Below, piece after piece: positions 1-8,160 of a stretch of 64,000 nt of DNA (positions are counted from its first letter, which is position 1; the number at the start of each line of letters is the position of its first letter). This stretch comes from Serratia sp. FDAARGOS_506 (lineage in GTDB: Bacteria > Pseudomonadota > Gammaproteobacteria > Enterobacterales > Enterobacteriaceae): the NCBI RefSeq assembly GCF_003812745.1, contig NZ_CP033831.1:1302001-1366000 (forward strand), written 5' to 3'. The position numbers and the translations under genes were made by a program. The notes below the pieces were generated by a model. It ran no database searches. It saw only the letters and a list, made by a program, of their open reading frames with translations, and was not told the DNA's origin.

Positions 1-149
1 GCCATGTGCCGATCATCGGCATCAGCGCCTACACGCCGGAGCAGTTGACGGCGGATCAGCGCGCCCTGTTCGACAACTACCTGATGAAACCGGTTCGGCT
101 GGATGCGTTGTCAAACGCGCTGGCCGAGGTATTCCCCGCTAAAGATTAA
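1..149 (+). CDS. C-terminal end of a receiver-domain protein (partial)
   Basis: The window opens inside this gene; about 48 codons are visible, in the frame starting at base 3 and ending with TAA at 147-149. The fragment reads as the last part of a CheY-like receiver domain: a beta-strand followed by S-A-Y, then a conserved M-K-P with the Lys that contacts the phosphoacylated Asp, then the last helix. Ending on a receiver fits a hybrid sensor kinase, though a stand-alone response regulator is possible. Its stop codon overlaps the end of the convergent regulator gene by 11 bp, and the pair may be functionally linked. The phosphoacceptor Asp lies outside the window. Confidence 0.75.
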   Translation, partial: HVPIIGISAYTPEQLTADQRALFDNYLMKPVRLDALSNALAEVFPAKD

Positions 150-990
150 AACAGCGTTGCAGTGCGGCTTCGATCACATGGAGCCGCACCGGTTTTTCAT
201 AAGGGCCGAGCACGTCGTACTCGCGCATCGCCTGAGCGATCTCAGACTCGCGTCGGTCGGTGCCCAACTCGCCGGTCAGCACCAGCACCGGCGCATCCGG
301 GTTGTCGGAAGCGCGAATGGTGGCGATACAGCGATCCGCCGTTTCCTCGCCGATCAGCCAGTCCACCACGTAACCGTCGAACAGGCTTTGGTGCAACGCC
401 TGGCAGAAGCTGTCGACATCGTAAAACGCCACCGCGTTGAAACCGCAGCCACCGAGATACTTGGCCAGCTCATCGGCCGCCTGATGCGAATCGTCCAATA
501 CCGCAATGCTCAGCCGCTCGTCGTCGCCGTAGCCGGGCCGGATTTCGATCAGATCGACACCGTAACGCGGTCCTGCCGGCGCCTCATCGGCGCGATAGAT
601 ATGCCACTGTCCCTCCGCGCGCAGCGCCACAAATTCCGCCGGCCGCCCGGCAGAAAGCTCGTCGCCAATGTGCCCGACGCAAGGCATCGCCACCCCCGCC
701 ACGAAAAAGATGGCATCACGCGCCATGTTTGGCTCGGGAGTCTCGTGTTCGGCCCCCAAATCGGCGATCGCCGCCGGCGTTTCTCCCAACGCGGCCGCGA
801 CGCTGTTGATCTGTTCCAGCGTCCAGGGGCTTTGCCCTTTCAGTTTGCGGTGCGCATGTGAAAAACTCAGATCCAAGATGCGGCTGAGTTCTCGGGCATG
901 CTGACGTTTTCCAATCCCATAATGTAAAAACAGCTCCCTGACCCGATTGGCAATCGACTGTGAATCGAATTTTTGATGATTGTTATCCAT
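139..990 (-). CDS. Helix-turn-helix regulator with C-terminal receiver domain
   Basis: 283 aa. The N-terminal 60-70 residues form a helix-turn-helix of the BetR/Xre-like kind (KRQHARELSRIL, then SFSHAHRKLKG). A middle segment of about residues 85-160 is unassigned. Residues 160-283 look like a receiver domain: an acidic LDD pocket, phosphoacceptor Asp in YVVDWLIGEE, Thr in LTGEL and the invariant Lys in YEKPVRL are all present, so phosphorylation looks possible. Having the DNA-binding part first and the receiver last reverses the usual response-regulator order. The gene is convergent with the receiver-ending gene at the window start, which may encode its partner kinase. The upstream gap is AT-rich. 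Target genes are unknown. Confidence 0.75.
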   Translation of the reverse strand: MDNNHQKFDSQSIANRVRELFLHYGIGKRQHARELSRILDLSFSHAHRKLKGQSPWTLEQINSVAAALGETPAAIADLGAEHETPEPNMARDAIFFVAGVAMPCVGHIGDELSAGRPAEFVALRAEGQWHIYRADEAPAGPRYGVDLIEIRPGYGDDERLSIAVLDDSHQAADELAKYLGGCGFNAVAFYDVDSFCQALHQSLFDGYVVDWLIGEETADRCIATIRASDNPDAPVLVLTGELGTDRRESEIAQAMREYDVLGPYEKPVRLHVIEAALQRCFNL

Positions 991-1098
991 TTGTTCCTTC
1001 GATTTTTTTTACTGATTTATCAGTCGTTTTGATTATTTCTGATGAAAAAGCCACACCTAAAACTAGCATCCCATGCAATTATGCGTTAAAAACGTTGC

Positions 1099-1132
1099 TT
1101 GACATACCATGTTGCATCGTCAAACATGGTAT
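1099..1132 (+). promoter_or_regulatory. TTGACA -35 hexamer overlapping a perfect inverted repeat
   Basis: TTGACA sits at 1099-1104. Arms ATACCATGTT (1104-1113) and AACATGGTAT (1123-1132) are exact reverse complements around a 9-base spacer. A weak -10 (AAACAT, 1122-1127) lies 17 bp from the -35, so the repeat spans the whole core promoter, a typical layout for a repressor operator. It points rightward, into a stretch with no gene. It could also be a plain hairpin. No transcript data are available. Confidence 0.4.
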
Positions 1133-1316
1133 CAAAAGAGACATACAGCAATACACTATAAAAAATAACACCAGCACGTTTTTTAATAATAACCATAGTA
1201 ACACCAGGGAAAATTTGTTCCGTTGCCGCTACTGAGACGATGCCCACATCGCTCGGACTGCACAAACCAAACGGGGCTTGAGCCTTTAGCGCTAATCTGT
1301 TTTACCCACTTTTAAG

Positions 1317-1344
1317 CCGGGATCCGTCAGGGTCCCGGTTTTTT
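1317..1344 (+). terminator. Rho-independent terminator without an upstream plus-strand gene
   Basis: A GC-rich stem (CCGGGA ... TCCCGG, with further CC/GG pairing inside) is followed by six T on the plus strand. On the minus strand there is no T-run, so it serves rightward transcription. The only candidate source is the non-coding stretch starting near the promoter-like element at 1099. Confidence 0.7.
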
Positions 1345-1390
1345 ATTGCCCCTGGCGCCGCGCCATCATACGTTCTCACCCCGCGGCCGC

Positions 1391-1421
1391 AAATAAAAAC
1401 GGAGCCGGCATGCCGGCTCCG
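1391..1421 (-). terminator. Terminator of the first autotransporter gene
   Basis: A 22-bp perfect palindrome (1400-1421, core GGAGCCGGC/GCCGGCTCC) lies 26 bp past the stop codon and is followed on the minus strand by TTTTTATTT. Confidence 0.85.
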
Positions 1422-1446
1422 TTGTCCTTGAGATCGCCGTTGAAGG

Positions 1447-4400
1447 TCAGAAGCGCCAGGTGAAGCCGGCGTTGACGCTGTTGTCCTGATGGTGCTGCGA
1501 CAGCAGCCCGCCGTAGCCCAGCGACAGCGTGGCGTTTTCGTTCACCGCCACTTCCGCTCCCGCCTTCAGCACCATCCCGTCGCGCGAGACCGGCACGCTG
1601 TCCACCACGAACGGCGCGTTGCCCCCGTTGAACCGCAGCCCGGTGCCACGCTCCAGCCCGCCGTACTGGTGTTGCCACCCCAGCTCGCTGCGCAGCGCCA
1701 CCGTCGTGCCCGGGGTCACCTGCCATTCGGTGTCCGCACGCAGCCCCAGCGTCGACACCGTCGCGTCGGTATGCTGTTTGTCCCCGCGCAGCGCCGCTGC
1801 GCCGCCGCTTTCCGCAATGCCGTTGTTCTCAAAGTTCACGTACGCCAGGTTCACGAACGGCTCCAGGTTCAGCCACTCACCCTGCACGCTGTAGCCCGCT
1901 TCCGCGAATAGCTGCTCGGTGCGCGCGCTGTACTTCGCCGTGTCACGGTCCGACTGCATCCCGTAGTTCACCGACCGTTTGGTGTCGATGCGGTGCCAGG
2001 TGTAGCCCGCCCCGCCGCGCAGCGCCAGTGCCCCGAACTGCTTGTCGCCGTACGCCGCCAGGTGGTAGTTGTCGCTGTCCGCCTTCGACCCGTACCCGCC
2101 GTGCAGCGAGGTGCGGGTGTAGCCGGTCGCCACCCCCAGCCGCCAGTCGGCCGCCGCCGCCGAGTCCAGCCCCACCAGCACCCCGTAAGTCGAGGCCTGA
2201 TAGCCGGTGGCGTTGGCGTCACCTGACGCGTGGTCCCACGCCCCCAGCAGCTGCGCCCAGGCGCCATCCTCGTCCGCCTTGATGGCCGACGAGCTCGCCA
2301 GCCCTTCCGCCTGACGCAGGCGCCCGTTCAGCGCCTCACGCAGGTAGCGGCTGTCGTTCACCAGCGCCGACGCGATATCCGCATGGATTTGCCCCGACAG
2401 CTGACGGAACGCCTGCCGCGCCTCGCCCGCCGTGCCGCTGTTGAGCAGGCTCTCGTACACCGGATTGCCCGCCGCCAGCGCATCCGCCGCCGCCGCCGCC
2501 GCCCGCTCGTTCGGCGTCTGCGCCACGCTGGCGAAGCTCGTGCCGTTGCGCCCGACGCTCAGCGTCACTCCGGTCGGCTGGTAGCTCAGCCCGGTGCCGA
2601 GGAACAGGTAGTTCGGCGCCACCGCGTCAAACTGCCCGCTCACCCCCTGCTGCGCGCTCAGAATGGTGTACTGCTGCCCCAGCAGGCTGCGCACCTCGCT
2701 TTGCGTCAGCAGGTTGGCGCTGTTCTCCAGCGTGACCGCCACCTCGCCGCCGCCGATCGTCGCCAATCCGCCGCTCTGGATCCGATCGCTCCGGCCGTTC
2801 GGCCCCACTTCCACCGCGTAGCGCGAACCCGGTTCGAAGCTGACGTTGCCCGCCACGTTCAGGGCGCCTATCGAGTTGCCCGGCGCCACGGTGCCGCCAT
2901 TACGGGCGGTCAGCGAACCGACCGTGCCGCTGCCGCCGACGATGCCGCCACTCTGCACGCTGACGGCCGAGGTGACCGAGCCGTTGATCGCCAGCCGCCC
3001 CTGATTGACCAGCGTCGGGCCGGCATAGGTGTTGTTACCCGTCAGCTCCAGGATTCCTGCACCCTCTTTGGTCAGGCCGCCGTGGCCGGAAATGTCGTTG
3101 GAGTAGATTTCCCACCCACAGTGGAAATCATCACATTTCCTGGCGTGCAGCGTACCGGCATCCACCTCGGCGCCCCTCCCCGGAATATTGGCGACAAACT
3201 GGGTCGGGCCGTAGGCCACGCCCGTCGGATCAGGAATGCGGAACTCCGCAGGAATATCCTCGGCGGTATAGAACATGCCCGGGCCGTTGATGGCCTTGCC
3301 CAGATTGATCATCCCCCAGCCATAGAGCGCGTCGATGCCCGGCGCGCCCATATCGGTGGCGGTGGTTTTCAACACGTCGGCAATCTGTGCCGAAGTCATG
3401 TATGGGAAGCGCTGCAGCAACACCGCTACCGCGCCGGTGACGTGCGGCGTCGCCATCGAGGTGCCGTTTTTATTGCCATAATCCGAAACCAGATTGGCCG
3501 GATCGGAACCATTGGCCACGGTGCTGTAGATTTTGCTGCCCGGCGACGAGACGCAGAAGCTGGCGGTATAGCCGCAGCGGGAAGAGAAGCTGCTGATGGT
3601 GTAAGGCACGCTGTTGGCCGATGCCGCATCCTGCGCCACGCTGGCAACCGACAGCCAGTTCGGCGCGATGTCCGGCACGAAGTAGGCCAGCCCGCTGATC
3701 ACATCCGGTTGGTTGTAGTTGCCGTCGTTGCCGGCGGCGAACAGCACCAGAATATTTTTGCGCGCCGCGTCGATGGCGCCCTGATAGCCTGCGCCGGCCA
3801 GGCTGCCGAGCAGCGGTTTGACCTGATCGAATTGTTCCTGTGCATCCTTCAGCTCGAAGTGCAGCGCATTAGGATCGCGGCCGCCGTCGGACAGGAAGTC
3901 GGGAATACTGACGCCCCAGCTGTTGTTGATCACCCGCGCACCGCTCTTGATCATCGCCTGCCAGCCGGCATTGGTGACGGCGCCGTCCAGACCGAGGAAT
4001 TCGCCGTAGGCCGGGCCATCGTTGTCGTTATCGACGCTGATCACCTGCGAATCGAAGGCCACACCGTGCATGCCGACACCATCGCGATTGGCAGCGCTGA
4101 TCCCCGCGACGTGCACCCCGTGATTGCTCAGCATGCCCTGTGAACCGCTGTAGAAGTGGAAGGTGCCGTCGAAGTAAAAGCGGTCGCCGGCGTTGATGCC
4201 CGGCCGGTGCGGATCGGTGTAGGCCCGGTAACCTTCGGTGACCACGTTGATCAGTTTACCGTCGCCGGCGAACTCGGGATGCCGGTTGACCGGGGTATCG
4301 AAAATGCCCACCTTCTGCCCTTTGCCGGTATAGCCGGCGGCGTAAGCCTCATCGGCGTGGATCGCCCCCAGCCCCCAGTTGGCGTTGAACTCGGCATTGC

Positions 4401-4551
4401 GCCAGCTGGCCGGATCGCCTGGCTGGCCGTTCACCTCGTGCGGCGCCGCCTGCGCATACCCCGCCAGCGCCATGCAGCAGACCAGCGCGTTCAGCCGCCA
4501 CGGTGAGCGACGAACGTTTCCTTTGCTATCAAAACCCATTGTTGTTGTCAT
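1447..4551 (-). CDS. SSP-type subtilisin-like serine protease autotransporter, copy 1
   Basis: 1034 aa, of the Serratia extracellular serine protease (SSP/Ssp-h) family, a type Va secretion system: the passenger crosses the outer membrane through its own C-terminal barrel. A signal peptide ends near AQA (residue about 36). The S8 catalytic triad is visible: Asp85 (GIFDTP), His144 (NHGVHVAG) and Ser365 (NGTSMATPH), with oxyanion Asn275. A passenger-associated beta-helix repeat (GNNTY.GPT...) lies at about 495-600, and the last 270 residues form the barrel ending in Trp-Arg-Phe. From about residue 502 the protein is almost identical to the next gene; the protease domains are clearly diverged. 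The start at 4551 has AAGG 7 bases upstream; ATG at 4539 is an alternative. Confidence 0.93.
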   Translation of the reverse strand: MTTTMGFDSKGNVRRSPWRLNALVCCMALAGYAQAAPHEVNGQPGDPASWRNAEFNANWGLGAIHADEAYAAGYTGKGQKVGIFDTPVNRHPEFAGDGKLINVVTEGYRAYTDPHRPGINAGDRFYFDGTFHFYSGSQGMLSNHGVHVAGISAANRDGVGMHGVAFDSQVISVDNDNDGPAYGEFLGLDGAVTNAGWQAMIKSGARVINNSWGVSIPDFLSDGGRDPNALHFELKDAQEQFDQVKPLLGSLAGAGYQGAIDAARKNILVLFAAGNDGNYNQPDVISGLAYFVPDIAPNWLSVASVAQDAASANSVPYTISSFSSRCGYTASFCVSSPGSKIYSTVANGSDPANLVSDYGNKNGTSMATPHVTGAVAVLLQRFPYMTSAQIADVLKTTATDMGAPGIDALYGWGMINLGKAINGPGMFYTAEDIPAEFRIPDPTGVAYGPTQFVANIPGRGAEVDAGTLHARKCDDFHCGWEIYSNDISGHGGLTKEGAGILELTGNNTYAGPTLVNQGRLAINGSVTSAVSVQSGGIVGGSGTVGSLTARNGGTVAPGNSIGALNVAGNVSFEPGSRYAVEVGPNGRSDRIQSGGLATIGGGEVAVTLENSANLLTQSEVRSLLGQQYTILSAQQGVSGQFDAVAPNYLFLGTGLSYQPTGVTLSVGRNGTSFASVAQTPNERAAAAAADALAAGNPVYESLLNSGTAGEARQAFRQLSGQIHADIASALVNDSRYLREALNGRLRQAEGLASSSAIKADEDGAWAQLLGAWDHASGDANATGYQASTYGVLVGLDSAAAADWRLGVATGYTRTSLHGGYGSKADSDNYHLAAYGDKQFGALALRGGAGYTWHRIDTKRSVNYGMQSDRDTAKYSARTEQLFAEAGYSVQGEWLNLEPFVNLAYVNFENNGIAESGGAAALRGDKQHTDATVSTLGLRADTEWQVTPGTTVALRSELGWQHQYGGLERGTGLRFNGGNAPFVVDSVPVSRDGMVLKAGAEVAVNENATLSLGYGGLLSQHHQDNSVNAGFTWRF
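1449..3045. repeat. Long direct repeat, copy A (3' half of autotransporter gene 1)
   Basis: About 1.6 kb that aligns without gaps to 4672-6268 at a constant offset of 3223 bp, with only scattered substitutions. The end of the match falls inside the genes near the GNNTY codons; just beyond it the two genes diverge sharply. The other edge is at the stop codons. Confidence 0.9.
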
Positions 4552-4617
4552 TTCCTTACCTTTTGCTTGTTATTGGCCGGCGCCCCAGGTGCGCCGGGTT
4601 CTCATTAGCAGGATGTG
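4552..4617 (-). other. Very short spacer between the two autotransporter genes
   Basis: Only 66 bp separate the terminator of the upstream gene from the start of copy 1. It holds a GC-rich hairpin (CCGGCGC/GCGCCGG, 4576-4596) and the ribosome binding site region. I see no good sigma-70 promoter, so copy 1 may depend on read-through from copy 2 or on a promoter inside the preceding gene. Confidence 0.5.
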
Positions 4618-4644
4618 AAAAAGGAACCGCCCGCAGACGGTTCC
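4618..4644 (-). terminator. Terminator of the second autotransporter gene
   Basis: Stem GGAACCG/CGGTTCC with an 8-base loop, followed on the minus strand by TTTTT; 26 bp past the stop codon. Confidence 0.8.
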
Positions 4645-4669
4645 CATACAAGGATTGAGTCGATGTTGC

Positions 4670-7600
4670 TTAGAAGCGCCAGGTGAAGCCGGCGTTGACG
4701 CTGTTGTCCTGATGGTGCTGCGACAACAGCCCGCCGTAGCCCAGCGACAGCGTGGCGTTTTCGTTCACCGCCACTTCCGCTCCCGCCTTCAGCACCATCC
4801 CGTCGCGCGAGACCGGCACGCTGTCCACCACGAACGGCGCGTTGCCCCCGTTGAACCGCAGCCCGGTGCCACGCTCCAGCCCGCCGTACTGATGTTGCCA
4901 CCCCAGCTCGCTGCGCAGCGCCACCGTCGTGCCCGAGGTCACCTGCCACTCGGTGTCCGCACGCAGCCCCAGCGTCGACACCGTCGCGTCGGTATGCTGC
5001 TTGTCGCCGCGCAGCGCCGCTGCGCCGCCGCTTTCCGCGATGCCGTTGTTTTCGAAGTTCACGTACGCCAGATTCACGAACGGCTCCAGGTTCAGCCACT
5101 CACCCTGCACGCTGTAGCCCGCTTCCGCGAACAGCTGCTCGGTGCGCGCGCTGTACTTCGCCGTGTCACGGTCCGACTGCATTCCGTAGTTCACCGACCG
5201 TTTGGTGTCGATGCGGTGCCAGGTGTAGCCCGCCCCGCCCCGCAGCGCCAGTGCCCCGAACTGCTTGTCGCCGTACGCCGCCAGGTGGTAGTTGTCGCTG
5301 TCCGCCTTCGACCCGTACCCGCCGTGCAGCGAGGTGCGGGTGTAGCCGGTCGCCACCCCCAGCCGCCAGTCGGCCGCCGCCGCCGAGTCCAGCCCCACCA
5401 GCACCCCGTAAGTCGAGGCCTGATAGCCGGTGGCGTTGGCGTCGCCTGACGCGTGGTCCCACGCCCCCAGCAGCTGCGCCCAGGCGCCATCCTCGTCCGC
5501 CTTGATGGCCGACGAGCTCGCCAGCCCTTCCGCCTGACGCAGGCGCCCGTTCAGCGCCTCACGCAGGTAGCGGCTGTCGTTCACCAGCGCCGACGCGATA
5601 TCCGCATGGATTTGCCCCGACAGCTGACGGAACGCCTGCCGCGCCTCGCCCGCCGTGCCGCTGTTGAGCAGGCTCTCGTACACCGGGTTGCCCGCCGCCA
5701 GCGCATCCGCCGCCGCCGCCACCGCCCGCTCGTTCGGCGTCTGCGCCACGCTGGCGAAGCTCGTGCCGTTGCGCCCGACGCTCAGCGTCACCCCGGTCGG
5801 CTGGTAGCTCAGCCCGGTGCCGAGGAACAGGTAGTTCGGCGCCACCGCGTCAAACTGCCCGCTCACCCCCTGCTGCGCGCTCAGAATGGTGTACTGCTGG
5901 CCCAGCAGGCTGCGCACCTCGCTTTGCGTCAGCAGGTTGGCGCTGCTCTCCAGCGTGACCGCCACCTCGCCGCCGCCGATCGTCGCCGATCCGCCGCTCT
6001 GGATCCGATCGCTCCGGCCGTTCGGCCCCACTTCCACCGCGTAGCGCGAACCCGGTTCGAAGCTGACGTTGCCCGCCACGTTCAGGGTGCCTATCGAGTT
6101 GCCCGGTGCCACGGTGCCGCCATTACGGGCGGTCAGCGAACCGACCGTGCCGCTGCCGCCGACGATGCCGCCGCTCTGCACGCTGACGGCCGAGGTGACC
6201 GAGCCGTTGATCGCCAGCCGCCCCTGATTGACCAGCGTCGGGCCGGAATAGGTGTTGTTACCCGTCAACACCAGGGTGCCGATACCCTGTTTGGTCAGGC
6301 CGCCATGGCCGGAGATGTCATTGCTCCAAAAGTCCAGGCCGCAAAGATCGCTGCTGCAGACGCGCTCGGTCGGTTTACCCTTGTCCAGCACCGCGCCGAC
6401 GCCCGGCAGATCCACCACGAACTGTGGTGAACCGTAAGCGCCGTTGACGCGAAACTCTTCGGGAATGTCCTGCTCGGTAACCAGCATGCCCGGGCCGTTG
6501 ATGGCCTTGCCCAGGTTGATCATTCCCCAGCCGTAGAGTGCATCGATGCCCGGCGCACCCATATCGGTGGCGGTGGTTTTCAGCACTTCCGCCACCTGTG
6601 CGCCATTCAGATACGGGAAACGCTCCATCAGCACCGCAACACTGCCGGCCACGTGCGGCGCCGCCATCGAGGTGCCGCTTTTATTGGCATAGCCGGTCGT
6701 AAGGTCGTCCACACCGGTGCCCGCGATCACCGAGCTGTACACCCGGGTACCCGGCGCAGAAACGCAGAAGCTGGCGGTATAGCCGCAGCGGGAAGAGAAG
6801 GTGCTGATGCTGTAATCGCCGCTATTGGTGGGATCTTGCAAGCTGGCGACCGACAGCCAGTTCGGCGCGATATCCGGCACAAAATAGGCCAGGCCGGCCA
6901 TGGCGTCCGGGTTGTTCAGGTTGTAATCGTTACCGGCAGCGAAAATGGTGACCACGCCGCTGCGCGCCGCGTCGATCGCGCCCTGATAGGCGCCGCCGGG
7001 ATTGGTGCCGAGGATCTGTTTGATCTGATCGAACTGCTTTTGCGCGTCGTTCACCGTGAAGTGTGGATAAGCCGGGTCATAACCGCCTTTATCGAATTTT
7101 TCGGTGATACCGATACCCCAGCTGTTATTGATGATGCGCGCGCCGCTGGCCACCAGCGCCTCCCAGCCGGCCTGGTAAACCGCGCCGTCGTTACCGAGCA
7201 CAATGCCGTCTTCCGGGCCGGGATCGCCGTTTTCTGCGCTGATAATCTGCGCGTTGAACGCCACCCCGTGCATGGCGCCGCCGTCGCGGCTGCCGGCGGC
7301 GATGCCGCCCACGTGGGTGCCGTGCGAGCCTAATTTGCCGCTGGAGTCGGTGCTTGGCGTACCGTCATAGCGGAAGTCATCGCCTTTTTTCACCGGAATA
7401 TAGGGATCGGTGTATTCGCGGGTGCCATGGGTAACCAGATTGATCACCTTGTCAGGACCGGAAAACTCGGGGTGCTTGGCGTAGACCGGCTGATCGAAAA
7501 TGCCGAGTTTGATGCCTTTGCCGGTATAACCGGCGGCGTAGGCTTGGTCGGCGTGGATCGCCCCCAGCCCCCATTCCGCGTTGAACTCGCTGCTGCGCCA

Positions 7601-7768
7601 GCTGGCCGGATCGCCCGCTTTGCCGTTCTCTATATAGGTGGCGGCCTGCGCCCCGCCGATCGCCGTCAGGCAGATCAGCATCGCGCTCCACTGTGCGCGA
7701 TGAACGCCGATTTCAGGCCAGCCGAAGGCCGCCCGAGCGGATTTGACTCCTCTAAGTTTCTTCTCCAT
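4670..7768 (-). CDS. SSP-type subtilisin-like serine protease autotransporter, copy 2
   Basis: 1032 aa, paralogue of the downstream gene. The N-terminus has a long basic leader and a hydrophobic segment ending near AQA (about residue 42), consistent with an extended signal peptide. The triad is Asp92 (GIFDQP), His149 (GSHGTHVGG) and Ser367 (SGTSMAAPH), with oxyanion Asn280; all are intact. The beta-helical stalk and translocator barrel from about residue 500 differ from copy 1 at only a handful of positions, whereas the protease domains share perhaps two thirds of residues. In the family these proteases are released into the medium. A 6-bp inverted repeat (TTTGGT-AAC-ACCAAA, 7825-7839) lies upstream of the start. 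Confidence 0.93.
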   Translation of the reverse strand: MEKKLRGVKSARAAFGWPEIGVHRAQWSAMLICLTAIGGAQAATYIENGKAGDPASWRSSEFNAEWGLGAIHADQAYAAGYTGKGIKLGIFDQPVYAKHPEFSGPDKVINLVTHGTREYTDPYIPVKKGDDFRYDGTPSTDSSGKLGSHGTHVGGIAAGSRDGGAMHGVAFNAQIISAENGDPGPEDGIVLGNDGAVYQAGWEALVASGARIINNSWGIGITEKFDKGGYDPAYPHFTVNDAQKQFDQIKQILGTNPGGAYQGAIDAARSGVVTIFAAGNDYNLNNPDAMAGLAYFVPDIAPNWLSVASLQDPTNSGDYSISTFSSRCGYTASFCVSAPGTRVYSSVIAGTGVDDLTTGYANKSGTSMAAPHVAGSVAVLMERFPYLNGAQVAEVLKTTATDMGAPGIDALYGWGMINLGKAINGPGMLVTEQDIPEEFRVNGAYGSPQFVVDLPGVGAVLDKGKPTERVCSSDLCGLDFWSNDISGHGGLTKQGIGTLVLTGNNTYSGPTLVNQGRLAINGSVTSAVSVQSGGIVGGSGTVGSLTARNGGTVAPGNSIGTLNVAGNVSFEPGSRYAVEVGPNGRSDRIQSGGSATIGGGEVAVTLESSANLLTQSEVRSLLGQQYTILSAQQGVSGQFDAVAPNYLFLGTGLSYQPTGVTLSVGRNGTSFASVAQTPNERAVAAAADALAAGNPVYESLLNSGTAGEARQAFRQLSGQIHADIASALVNDSRYLREALNGRLRQAEGLASSSAIKADEDGAWAQLLGAWDHASGDANATGYQASTYGVLVGLDSAAAADWRLGVATGYTRTSLHGGYGSKADSDNYHLAAYGDKQFGALALRGGAGYTWHRIDTKRSVNYGMQSDRDTAKYSARTEQLFAEAGYSVQGEWLNLEPFVNLAYVNFENNGIAESGGAAALRGDKQHTDATVSTLGLRADTEWQVTSGTTVALRSELGWQHQYGGLERGTGLRFNGGNAPFVVDSVPVSRDGMVLKAGAEVAVNENATLSLGYGGLLSQHHQDNSVNAGFTWRF
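4672..6268. repeat. Long direct repeat, copy B (3' half of autotransporter gene 2)
   Basis: Partner of 1449-3045. The near-identity covers the stalk and barrel coding region only. Such a pair can recombine to delete or duplicate a 3.2-kb unit, or stay homogenised by gene conversion. Confidence 0.9.
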
Positions 7769-8160
7769 CCCAGATACCGTCCGTTGTTGTTTGCAAATGT
7801 TTTATAAGATTTTTTGTGTAACAGTTTGGTAACACCAAATAAATAAAGCACAACAATCTCAAGTGCGCTTAATGTGTCATCCGGCAATTAGGAGGGAGGA
7901 GAGAAAGTTTCAGGGGTGAATCAGGCGCAGGGGGATAAGAAATAGCAATGACGTTTCCCAGCGCCGAAGCGGCGACAGAAAGAGCGGAAAATAACATTAT
8001 AATTATGATAAATAAGAATATAATTAATGAATAAACGAAGGGGGCAGACCGCCTGAAAAGTGCTTAACAGGCGTCTTTTATCACTATTAATTATAATCTT
8101 TGCCAATATTCACTTAGTGAATTATGCTGGTTTTTCAGTCAGCCATTGGCAAAAATTGGA
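7769..8160. other. AT-rich intergenic region upstream of the autotransporters
   Basis: About 390 bp, much richer in A+T than its neighbours. It must hold the promoter of the minus-strand autotransporter gene. I see a TTTGGT/ACCAAA inverted repeat at 7825-7839 and a minus-strand TATAAT at 7996-8001 without a matching -35. The short ORFs here show no recognisable protein. Confidence 0.5.

Larger units (their letters stand above)
991..1446. other. AT-rich intergenic region with palindrome and orphan terminator
   Basis: No convincing protein gene lies here; the ORF of about 90 codons at 960-1235 has no homology I recognise and overlaps the start of the regulator. The stretch holds the promoter region of the minus-strand regulator, a TTGACA hexamer at 1099-1104 with a perfect 10-bp inverted repeat, and a plus-strand terminator at 1317-1344 that no plus-strand gene explains. 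The terminator of the autotransporter gene occupies the end. Confidence 0.5.

Noticed and set aside
960-1235. 91-codon plus-strand open frame
   Set aside because: Overlaps the start of the minus-strand regulator, low complexity AT-rich end, no Shine-Dalgarno; the region is better explained as promoters.
2230-4143. 637-codon plus-strand open frame opposite autotransporter copy 1
   Set aside because: Arg/His-rich translation with no domain, exactly antisense to a well-supported protease gene; an artefact of high GC at codon position 3.
7675-8106. Two short minus-strand open frames upstream of autotransporter copy 2
   Set aside because: No ribosome binding site or homology; one overlaps the start of the protease gene. 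More likely promoter and leader DNA.
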